From the NCBI GenBank assembly GCA_027076245.1, contig JALTKC010000114.1, positions 1 through 7,080 of the forward strand: a stretch of 7,080 nucleotides of DNA, read 5' to 3'. The position numbers and the translations under genes were made by a program. Below the pieces are notes generated by a model that saw only the letters and a program-made list of their open reading frames with translations, searched no databases and was not told the DNA's origin. The number at the start of each line of letters is the position of its first letter. Positions within the stretch are counted from its first letter, which is position 1. Below are positions 1-6,293 of the stretch, in pieces. The DNA comes from Gammaproteobacteria bacterium. GTDB lineage: Bacteria > Pseudomonadota > Gammaproteobacteria > GRL18.

Positions 1-32
1 TTTCTAAACACCTCAGAAAATAACTGTATATT

Positions 33-60
33 TTGTAAAGTCAGTTACTGGTTTTATAAC
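33..60 (+). promoter_or_regulatory. Possible sigma70-type promoter for the barrel gene
   Basis: TTGTAA at 33-38 and TATAAC at 55-60 are separated by 16 bases and lie 23 bases before the first start codon, so they could serve as -35 and -10 boxes. The match is modest and the region is AT-rich, so chance is a real alternative. No copy of the ECF-like motif found further downstream is visible here. The upstream gene is outside the window, so transcription could also enter from before base 1. Confidence 0.3.
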
Positions 61-83
61 AATAATAAGAACATGGATGAAAA

Positions 84-2126
84 ATGAAAACTTCTTATTG
101 CTTACTAATTTTACTGTATGTTATTTGTAATTTTATCTCTACAGCTTACGCCCAGACTGAGTCTATATGGAAGCCCGAATTAAGGCTTTCAGATGAAAGA
201 ACCTATCTTTTAGCAACCGATTCTATCAGACTGTATATCCCGACGGATGTTCCAGTTGAAACTCTGCAAAACCTGGCTCTTGAAATTGATGATATTGATG
301 TAACCTCTTTTATAAAAAAAGAGGGTGATCTGGTTGTTTATACCCCGCCATCTGCTCTTGCCTATGGTAAACACAGAATCAGAGTTGTAGAAAATGCTCA
401 GGATGGAGCCATTATTGAGCATGGTTTGTGGGAAGTGGAAGTACGCAAGAATGCACATTTCCGTGAAGCCAGTCTGGCTGTGGCAGGTAGTGCGGTGATC
501 AGCCAGAGGGTGGGTGAGCATAATCTTAAAAAACCAAAACCTGATCGTACCCAGTCTGCCGCCTCAATAGGTATTAACGGAGTACTGGCCGATAGTGACT
601 GGCGTTCCAGTTTAAATCTACCCGTTTTATATGACTCTTCGCTGCAAAAGAAAGAGCTGGATATTGGCGATTTCAGAATGGACTGGCAGCAAAAGAAAGT
701 CAGTGCCATTATTGGCCATCAGGCAGTCGGTAGTGATAGTTTGATTATGTCCGGCTTTAATCGCCGGGGAATGTCGGCCGGTTATAATGATCAGGATAGT
801 GGTACTTTAGTACAGGGGTTTGTGGTACGGGGTAATGCCATTTCCGGTATTACTCATGGGCTTGGTGTCGGGGACGAAGACAACCGAATACAAGGTGCCA
901 CAGTTAAATTCTATCCGGTGCGTGAACAGGGTAAATTACTGGAACTGTCCGGCAGCTATCTTACGGGTAAAACGACTGAAGCTGGTAAAACCTCATCAGG
1001 AGATACCCAATCCAATAAGGGCAGTGCCTGGAATCTGGCCGCGGACAGTTTGTTAATGGACAATCGGTTAAGATTAAGAGGGGAATATGCACAGACCCGT
1101 TATGATTTTGACGGCAAAGGTGGTTTTTCTCCGGAAAATGATAAGGCTTATACCCTACTGGCGACCTACCAGCCCTGGTCTCAGGAAATGATTGGGGATA
1201 GTCAGGTAAGCTGGATCTATGGCGCTGAACATCGATATGTTGGTACTTTCTTCCGCAGTGCGGCGAGTCTGGGAGCTGTTGCCGATCGTGAAATGAACCG
1301 TCTGTTTACCGAGCTGTATCTTGGTGGTCTGCAGGTCAGCGCCCAGTGGGCACAGGAACACGATAATGTGGACAATAAAACCGGTTTGCCGCGTGTCAAA
1401 ACCAGACAGGCATTGATTTCCATGGGGTATAACCCGAGACCTGAATATAATGAACAGGGTTTGCCTCAACTGGGCTGGCTGGGACAGCAAAATTATGTTT
1501 TAACACTTTCACGCCAGACTCGGAAAACAGATAAAGGCAAAACAGCCACTGATTTTATCGACACCCGTACATTATCCGCTCAGGCCGGAGCCAGTTTCAA
1601 TTATTCTTTCTGGAACTGGGGGATCAATCATAACTGGAGCAGAAATAATGACGACTCTCTGGTTTCTGATAAGTCAACCAAAAATGATTCTCTAAATAAC
1701 TCTACCACCTTAACAGCCAGCTTTATTGTGCTGGATAATTTTACCATCAGCCCAAGAATAACCCGTGATGTTGTGCGAATGTACAACTGGGATTACTCCG
1801 ATTATTCCTTTGAGCGGGGCGTTGATTTTAGTGCTGTTCTGATCCCGGATAAATTAACTGCTCAATTTAGTTACAATATGAACCATACCTGGAGAAGCTA
1901 CGACACAGCAATAACGGCATCCAGTTCGCAATACGATAAATACACAGAACAGTCGGTATTAAACCTGAGCTGGCAGGCACACAGAGCTACGGAGAATCGA
2001 CCTGGTCTGACCTTCTCCATTGATGCCAGCTACAATACTATCACAGATGATATTGATAGCAGTGGTGATACGATGGATTATCAGGTCTTTTTCAGAATGC
2101 GTCTGGATGGTGCGGGAATTTTTTAA
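84..2126 (+). CDS. Predicted outer-membrane beta-barrel protein with N-terminal Ig-like region
   Basis: A 680-residue exported protein of a family I cannot name. A Sec signal peptide is visible at residues 1-23: a short basic start, a hydrophobic core, and cleavage after AYA before Gln24. Residues about 30-120 read as a beta-sandwich, Ig-like region, with alternating hydrophobic strands and the turn SALAYGKHRIRV. From about 155 to the end the sequence alternates polar and hydrophobic residues in repeated strands with Gly/Asn/Asp-rich loops and many aromatics, as in outer-membrane barrels. The last residue is Phe, preceded by alternating hydrophobics (YQVFFRMRL), matching the C-terminal signature recognised by the BAM machinery. 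The start is preceded only by a weak GGATGA (75-80). The next gene follows after 23 bases, so the two are probably co-transcribed. From context it may be a pore, anchor or sensor for the surface system encoded downstream; that role is inference. It lacks an obvious TonB plug or POTRA domains, so it does not look like a TonB receptor or a TpsB transporter. Confidence 0.8.
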   Translation: MKTSYCLLILLYVICNFISTAYAQTESIWKPELRLSDERTYLLATDSIRLYIPTDVPVETLQNLALEIDDIDVTSFIKKEGDLVVYTPPSALAYGKHRIRVVENAQDGAIIEHGLWEVEVRKNAHFREASLAVAGSAVISQRVGEHNLKKPKPDRTQSAASIGINGVLADSDWRSSLNLPVLYDSSLQKKELDIGDFRMDWQQKKVSAIIGHQAVGSDSLIMSGFNRRGMSAGYNDQDSGTLVQGFVVRGNAISGITHGLGVGDEDNRIQGATVKFYPVREQGKLLELSGSYLTGKTTEAGKTSSGDTQSNKGSAWNLAADSLLMDNRLRLRGEYAQTRYDFDGKGGFSPENDKAYTLLATYQPWSQEMIGDSQVSWIYGAEHRYVGTFFRSAASLGAVADREMNRLFTELYLGGLQVSAQWAQEHDNVDNKTGLPRVKTRQALISMGYNPRPEYNEQGLPQLGWLGQQNYVLTLSRQTRKTDKGKTATDFIDTRTLSAQAGASFNYSFWNWGINHNWSRNNDDSLVSDKSTKNDSLNNSTTLTASFIVLDNFTISPRITRDVVRMYNWDYSDYSFERGVDFSAVLIPDKLTAQFSYNMNHTWRSYDTAITASSSQYDKYTEQSVLNLSWQAHRATENRPGLTFSIDASYNTITDDIDSSGDTMDYQVFFRMRLDGAGIF

Positions 2127-2136
2127 TACAGCTTTT

Positions 2137-2142
2137 AAGGGA
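2137..2142 (+). promoter_or_regulatory. Ribosome binding site for the Fn3-like gene
   Basis: AAGGGA lies seven bases before the ATG at 2150, a good Shine-Dalgarno match at normal spacing, which supports that start. Confidence 0.7.
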
Positions 2143-2149
2143 CAGAATA

Positions 2150-3358
2150 ATGAATAAGAACAGTGTAATTCTCCGTATTAACCTTAGATTTGGTATTTTA
2201 TTTTTACTGTTGTTAGCAACACAGGCATGGGGGCAGGTTGGTTTTGGCTCCGGCAATGTTACCAGACCATTAACTATTCCAATGAGTAAAACCACAACAG
2301 TTACAGTGCAGTGGAATTTAAGTGGTGCCTTTCTGGTAGCACCAGCTAATCCAAGAGTGGAATCTGTGGTCAGTCAGTTTATTGCCCTTCCGGGAGAATA
2401 TGTAGTAGGAAGCACTTCACGACGTATTTCACAGTCAGTCCCTCCAGAAGTATCACCTTCCAGTTATGATGTCACTATTACAGAAAACCTTGTTATTCCG
2501 GGTTCTGTCACCTATCAGGCCTATAAGCATGGTGCCACGTCAATTATTATACGCCGGATTTTTACTGACGGAGAATCGCCATCGTTGACAGTTAGTACAT
2601 CTTCGATTCAAATTTCAGGCTCCAATACGGCAGAGCTAAGTCTGAGTCGCCAGGAGCTGTATTTTGAAAATGGTTCTGTTCGTCCACTGATTAATCAGGA
2701 CTCGACCCTGCATGCCATAACCCGTTTGAGCTATACCGGCTCCGGGCTGTTAAAAGGTGTCTGGGAAATAGCCACACCGGCTTCTACCAGCGGTACTCCG
2801 TCTTATCGTATTTTACGCACCGTACGCCAGTATCTGCCGGCAGGTGGTGATGTACAGTTACGCAGTCCGGCTTTGAGTACTCAACTACCAGGACGGTATC
2901 TGGTACGCTTCAGAATTGAGGCGCCGGTCAGTTTTAACGATCTGTCTCTGGAATATTTTGTAGGACGACGTCCGGTTTCAGAGCCTCCGGTCAATATGAA
3001 ATTGCTGGAACCAGCCGGTGGCAGTGTGCTTCGTAAAGCACAGGCCTTTCGCTGGCAACCGGTAACGCAGGTTCAGGCCTATCGTCTGGAAGTGTATGAA
3101 AAAGGTCTGCGTTCAGCACCTGAACTGCTTTCAGACTCTTTGACGGACTCGGATAAAGGGGAACAATCTCCGGAGTTTTTAACCGGCGCACCGGCCGCAG
3201 GTGCTCTGGTTCCGGGCGATAAAGTGGTTATGCAATTATCAGCGCTGACAGAAAGTCATCTGAAAAGCGGGCATGATTACTGGTGGCGGGTACTGGCTAT
3301 TGGTCACAATGGAAAAATTATATCGCAAAGTCCGGCACGTCTGATTCATGTCCCCTGA
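2150..3358 (+). CDS. Exported beta-rich protein with C-terminal fibronectin-III-like domain
   Basis: A 402-residue secreted or periplasmic protein of unknown family. The signal peptide covers residues 1-28: basic residues before a long Leu/Phe core, with cleavage after AWG before Gln29. There is no lipobox cysteine, so it is not a lipoprotein. Residues about 35-275 are beta-rich, Ser/Thr/Val-heavy and without catalytic motifs I recognise. Residues about 281-402 look like a fibronectin type III or Ig-like module. It begins with LLEPAGGSVL, then FRWQPV and YRLEVYEKG, and later DYWWRVLAIGHNGK, the usual B-strand Trp and F-strand Tyr/Trp pattern of such domains in extracellular proteins. It lies 23 bases after the barrel gene and its last 11 bases overlap the sigma factor gene, so translation of the two is probably coupled. 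A role as a periplasmic or surface partner of the barrel protein is inference. The domain call rests on pattern only and needs a profile or structure search. Confidence 0.8.
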   Translation: MNKNSVILRINLRFGILFLLLLATQAWGQVGFGSGNVTRPLTIPMSKTTTVTVQWNLSGAFLVAPANPRVESVVSQFIALPGEYVVGSTSRRISQSVPPEVSPSSYDVTITENLVIPGSVTYQAYKHGATSIIIRRIFTDGESPSLTVSTSSIQISGSNTAELSLSRQELYFENGSVRPLINQDSTLHAITRLSYTGSGLLKGVWEIATPASTSGTPSYRILRTVRQYLPAGGDVQLRSPALSTQLPGRYLVRFRIEAPVSFNDLSLEYFVGRRPVSEPPVNMKLLEPAGGSVLRKAQAFRWQPVTQVQAYRLEVYEKGLRSAPELLSDSLTDSDKGEQSPEFLTGAPAAGALVPGDKVVMQLSALTESHLKSGHDYWWRVLAIGHNGKIISQSPARLIHVP

Positions 3359-3902
3359 ACAAAGCCAGGAAAAACAGTGGCTGGAGGGGATAATCGCCGG
3401 TCACCAGGAATCTCTGCATGCTCTGTATCAGGCTTACGAATCCCGTCTTTACCGCTTCGCCATGATCCGTCTGCATGAACCGGCTGATGCCGCCGATGTG
3501 GTGAATGATGTTATGCTGCAGGTCTGGCGTTCGGCCGAACGTTTTAACGGTCAGTCCCGTCTTTCCACCTGGATTTTTGGCATTGCCAACCACAAAATTC
3601 TTGATCATCTGCGCCGCCGTCAGCGTACAGAAACTGAAGAGCTGGATGAACATATAAGTGATGACTCTGCTCCTTCACCATTGCGTGCAACTGCCGCGGT
3701 TCAGGAAATGGACCTGATTCAACGCTGTATGCAGCAGTTATCAACCATTCAGCAGCAGGTTTTACAGCTGACTTTTATTGAAAACGCATCCTATACTGAA
3801 ATTGCTGAAATTCTTGACTGTCCTCAGGGCACGGTTAAGACCCGGGTTTTTAATGCCAGAAAATTATTAAAAAAATGTTTTCAGCGTTTGACTGAAAAAT
3901 AA
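3348..3902 (+). CDS. ECF-type RNA polymerase sigma factor
   Basis: A 184-residue sigma70-family protein of the extracytoplasmic function type, with regions 2 and 4 only. Region 2 covers residues about 25-93: LYQAYESRLYRFA, the acidic DAADVVNDVMLQVW, then FNGQSRLSTWIFGIANHKILDHLRRRQR in two parts (66-80 and 81-93), the melting and -10 recognition segment. A linker of about 30 residues follows. Region 4 covers about 122-178 and has a helix-turn-helix at ASYTEIAEILDCPQGTVKTR, which reads the -35 box. Length is typical for ECF factors. The ATG is the first possible start because an in-frame TGA sits at 3342-3344. I see no clear Shine-Dalgarno site, which fits coupling to the overlapping upstream gene. 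It directs RNA polymerase to a small set of promoters, probably including the two candidates at 3910-3935 and 6226-6251. The next gene encodes its likely anti-sigma factor. The assignment to an ECF factor is firm; the subgroup and signal are unknown. Confidence 0.95.
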   Translation: MSPEQSQEKQWLEGIIAGHQESLHALYQAYESRLYRFAMIRLHEPADAADVVNDVMLQVWRSAERFNGQSRLSTWIFGIANHKILDHLRRRQRTETEELDEHISDDSAPSPLRATAAVQEMDLIQRCMQQLSTIQQQVLQLTFIENASYTEIAEILDCPQGTVKTRVFNARKLLKKCFQRLTEK

Positions 3903-3909
3903 ATATAAA

Positions 3910-3935
3910 TGAACCAAATGATGTGACTTTTCGAC
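3910..3935 (+). promoter_or_regulatory. Candidate ECF sigma promoter for anti-sigma and protease genes
   Basis: TGAACC at 3910-3915 resembles the GAAC-type -35 box of ECF promoters. TTCGAC at 3930-3935, 14 bases later, contains a CGAC core like many ECF -10 boxes. The same two hexamers recur at exactly the same spacing before the gene at 6294. Transcription would start near 3942, leaving a leader of about 30 bases before the ATG at 3972. It lies just after the sigma gene, so the sigma factor itself would not be in this transcript. Function is inferred from the motif and its repetition. Confidence 0.65.
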
Positions 3936-3959
3936 TAAACAGGCAGTATCTATAAAATC

Positions 3960-3963
3960 GGGA
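3960..3963 (+). promoter_or_regulatory. Ribosome binding site for the anti-sigma gene
   Basis: GGGA, extended as CGGGAA at 3959-3964, ends seven to eight bases before the ATG at 3972. It is a moderate Shine-Dalgarno match and supports that start. Confidence 0.55.
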
Positions 3964-3971
3964 ATTACGAC

Positions 3972-4565
3972 ATGACAGATAATCAGACAGAGCCGGAGTT
4001 ACTGCTGCCGTGGTATGTTAACGGAACACTTGATGATAACGAACGTCGTCAGGTGGAAGCATGGCTTAAATCCAGTAAGCAGGCACAGAAAGAACTGGAA
4101 CTGGTACAGCGGATCAGTGATGAACTTCAGGAGCAGGCGCACAGACAGCAGGACTCAGCAGGCGAACTGGGCTGGAGGCGGCTGCAAAAGCAGCTGGAAC
4201 CAGTAACTTTGGAAAGAAAAACAGTGCTTCGGCTTCGTCCGGCAATGGCTGCAGCAGTTATGCTGATATGTGTACAAAGTGTTTTGCTTCTGTATCTCTG
4301 GCCGTCAGAACAGGGGGATACAGACTGGCAGACTCTGTCGGCCGGACATGTGCAACCGGTTATACAGGTAATATTTCAGCCGCAGGCTACAGAACAGCAG
4401 ATCAGAACGCTTTTACAGACCTATCATCTGCAGTTAATAGACGGGCCGTCTGCCGTGGGTCTATATCATGTAAAAGCAATGTCTGGAAAGACAACAGACT
4501 ATAATGAACTGGTCAGGTTAATAACAGGTAATAAAGCGGTGATCCGTCATGCTGCTGTGGAATAA
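3972..4565 (+). CDS. Transmembrane anti-sigma factor with propeptide-like periplasmic domain
   Basis: A 197-residue single-pass membrane protein, probably the inhibitor of the ECF sigma factor encoded just upstream. Residues about 8-32 contain LLPWYVNGTLDDNERRQVEAWL, the typical start of the zf-HC2/ZAS anti-sigma domain. The usual zinc ligands (HxxxCxxC) are absent; SSKQAQKEL stands in their place, so this is a zinc-free version. A helical, Gln-rich stretch runs to about 75. One membrane segment spans about 91-110 (AMAAAVMLICVQSVLLLYLW). The N-terminus should be cytoplasmic and the tail periplasmic. The tail, about 121-197, has a beta-alpha-beta pattern with VIQVIFQPQATEQQIRTLL and LIDGPSAVGLYHVKA. 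This recalls the propeptide/inhibitor I9 fold of subtilases and a C-terminal domain seen in other anti-sigma factors beside S8 peptidase genes. It overlaps the protease gene by 17 bases in another frame, so the two are probably translated together. It likely regulates itself through the promoter just upstream. The anti-sigma role is well supported by context and domain; the I9 likeness is a pattern judgement. Confidence 0.85.
   Translation: MTDNQTEPELLLPWYVNGTLDDNERRQVEAWLKSSKQAQKELELVQRISDELQEQAHRQQDSAGELGWRRLQKQLEPVTLERKTVLRLRPAMAAAVMLICVQSVLLLYLWPSEQGDTDWQTLSAGHVQPVIQVIFQPQATEQQIRTLLQTYHLQLIDGPSAVGLYHVKAMSGKTTDYNELVRLITGNKAVIRHAAVE
4538..4545 (+). promoter_or_regulatory. Ribosome binding site for the protease gene, inside the anti-sigma gene
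   Basis: GGTGATCC matches eight consecutive bases complementary to the usual bacterial 16S rRNA 3' end, and its GGTGA core ends six bases before the ATG at 4549. It contains an in-frame TGA (4540-4542), so that ATG is the first possible start of the protease. Confidence 0.55.
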
Positions 4566-6189
4566 CAAAAAACTTCTTTGGGCAGTTATCTGTTTATTTG
4601 TTTGGGGCTACTTTTCTGTATCGGTTTATGCTCAGCAGAAGGTTTCAGACAGCCTGACTGCCGGGCAGTCAGAACGGGTTATAACCACACCGGAAGTCAC
4701 AGACATAGATGCACCATCATGCCTTCGCCCAGGAAGCTTGCTGACAGTATATGGTTATAATCTTAATGCAGGTGCTGAACCTGAGGTTGTATTGCTTGAT
4801 CAGTCTGGATATTATCCGCTGTTTGCCGAACAGATTGCAGCAGAAAAAATAACAGCAAAATTATCACCTGATGTAATACTCTCAGAAAATGGAAATTATA
4901 ACATTGCCCTGAAAAATCCTGAAAACCAGCAATGGATAAAGCTAACATTTCCAATACTTAAGCCCTGCACTGACATTGTATCCGACCATGATAAAAAGCA
5001 ACAGGAATACCGTGAAAATCCGACACCTGTAATACGTCCGGTTTATAATGGCAGCCTGATTAATAGCACTTTACAACCGCCTCCGGTTATCACACCTATA
5101 TTAAAACAAACACATAAAGCCGAGGATATTGAGCCTGATGAGATATTAGCCGCCAGTGATGATATGGCTTCAGCCAAAGCACTGTCAAAACGATTACAGA
5201 CTGCTGGATACCATATACGACGCAGGATCAGACTGGATAATCTTGGATTGGTTTTGTCTGTTTTTAAAGTGCCTGAAGGAAAAACGGTCAGTCAGCACCT
5301 TAAAGAATTGCATCAGGCCATGCCTGATTTGTGGACAGACTATAACCGACATTATTTCCTCCAGTCACAAAGGGGCAATAATCTGTCGAATTCCATTTAT
5401 TCATTACCCTGGAGCACTACACAGAATTGTGGCAAAGAACTGAGCATTGGAATGCTGGATACCACGGTTGATGCAAATATTTCAGGTACAGGAGGTCGCC
5501 TTATCCAGCAGTCTTTTTTAAGTCATGGTGTTTCAGTAGCGGATAACACTCATGGAACTGCCGTAGCGGCCTTGCTGGCCGGAAAAAGTAATAAAGTGTT
5601 TAGTGGTTTGTTGCCACAGGTACGTCTGTATTCGGCAGCTGTTTTTCAAACATACGCCGACAGGACATTTTCTAAATCTGAAACTATACTCAAAGGACTA
5701 AACTGGTTAACCGGTAAACATGTCAGAGTCATTAATATCAGCATGGGTGGCAGGAGAAATTTGCTGGTGGAACTTGCTCTCCGACAACTAATGGCTCAGG
5801 GGGTAATTATTGTTGCTGCTGCCGGAAATAATGGTCCGGATAGTTCGCCGGTTTATCCGGCTGCCCAGCCGGGTGTCATTGCAGTTACTGCAGTAGATAT
5901 TTTTGGCAACCGGTATTATCAGGCGAATACCGGGGACTATATTGATTTTGCAGCTTATGGTGTGGATATACCGCTTCCGGCAACTGATAATCGTATGGTG
6001 TTTCGTTCAGGAACCTCTTTTGCAGCTCCTTTCGCAAGTGCCCGCTTATTGTTACTTTTGTCAGAAGGTTTGACACCAGAAATGGCTTATCAGCAACTTT
6101 CTGAACAAGTCAGAAAGCCGTCTCAGATAAGGCGGGATTCAGAATCTGGCTGGGGAATTATTAAATTTACAGGTTGTAATCAGTTATAA
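4549..6189 (+). CDS. Exported subtilisin-like S8 serine peptidase with N-terminal TIG-like domain
   Basis: A 546-residue secreted subtilase. The signal peptide is residues 1-28, with Lys7-Lys8, a hydrophobic core and cleavage after VYA before Gln29. Residues about 45-140 form a beta-rich region that may be an IPT/TIG-like fold (APSCLRPGSLLTVYGYNL) bounded by Cys58 and Cys140. A Pro-rich, low-complexity linker follows to about 195. Residues about 196-272 look like a propeptide (DEILAASDDMASAKALSKRL, LGLVLSVFKVPEG). The peptidase domain runs from about 285 to the end. Its catalytic triad is visible as Asp304 in GMLDTTVD, His335 in NTHGTAVA and Ser490 in SGTSFAAP. Asn427 in AAAGNNGP is the expected oxyanion-hole residue. 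All key residues are present, so it should be active. Cys294 and Cys543 may pair. It probably acts in the periplasm or outside the cell. It shares a transcript with the anti-sigma factor and precedes a surface-like protein, so candidate substrates are the anti-sigma tail and the proline-rich protein; neither is shown by the sequence. Confidence 0.93.
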   Translation: MLLWNNKKLLWAVICLFVWGYFSVSVYAQQKVSDSLTAGQSERVITTPEVTDIDAPSCLRPGSLLTVYGYNLNAGAEPEVVLLDQSGYYPLFAEQIAAEKITAKLSPDVILSENGNYNIALKNPENQQWIKLTFPILKPCTDIVSDHDKKQQEYRENPTPVIRPVYNGSLINSTLQPPPVITPILKQTHKAEDIEPDEILAASDDMASAKALSKRLQTAGYHIRRRIRLDNLGLVLSVFKVPEGKTVSQHLKELHQAMPDLWTDYNRHYFLQSQRGNNLSNSIYSLPWSTTQNCGKELSIGMLDTTVDANISGTGGRLIQQSFLSHGVSVADNTHGTAVAALLAGKSNKVFSGLLPQVRLYSAAVFQTYADRTFSKSETILKGLNWLTGKHVRVINISMGGRRNLLVELALRQLMAQGVIIVAAAGNNGPDSSPVYPAAQPGVIAVTAVDIFGNRYYQANTGDYIDFAAYGVDIPLPATDNRMVFRSGTSFAAPFASARLLLLLSEGLTPEMAYQQLSEQVRKPSQIRRDSESGWGIIKFTGCNQL

Positions 6190-6225
6190 CCATTCTGTCA
6201 GAATGTCATCAGGCTACATTAATAA

Positions 6226-6251
6226 TGAACCTCTGACTGGTTTGTTTCGAC
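6226..6251 (+). promoter_or_regulatory. Candidate ECF sigma promoter for the proline-rich gene
   Basis: TGAACC at 6226-6231 and TTCGAC at 6246-6251 are 14 bases apart, identical in both boxes and in spacing to the pair at 3910-3935. The shared context reaches AATGAACC on the left, and a TAA follows the right box within two bases at both sites, while the spacers differ. Transcription would begin near 6258, about 36 bases before the ATG at 6294. This suggests that the proline-rich gene has its own sigma-dependent promoter in addition to any read-through from the protease gene. Confidence 0.65.
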
Positions 6252-6280
6252 CTAAGTCATGCAGGCTGATAATATAATTA

Positions 6281-6285
6281 AAGGA
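6281..6285 (+). promoter_or_regulatory. Ribosome binding site for the proline-rich gene
   Basis: AAGGA lies eight bases before the ATG at 6294, a good Shine-Dalgarno match that supports this start. Confidence 0.75.
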
Positions 6286-6293
6286 AATACTTT

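Noticed and set aside
1..19. TTTCT and AGAAA arms at the very start of the window
   Set aside because: The stem is short with a nine-base loop and no context upstream; I cannot tell it from chance.
21..47. Inverted repeat TAACTG (21-26) and CAGTTA (42-47) before the first gene
   Set aside because: The arms are only six bases and 15 bases apart in AT-rich DNA. It could be an operator half-site pair but is too weak to list as a feature.
1155..1490. Minus-strand open frame inside the barrel gene
   Set aside because: It is a shadow of a well-supported coding region and has no signal peptide, domain or ribosome site of its own.
6192..6204. Small hairpin ATTCT/AGAAT just after the protease gene
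   Set aside because: A five-base AT-rich stem with a three-base loop and no U-tract is too weak for a terminator, so read-through into the proline-rich gene remains possible.
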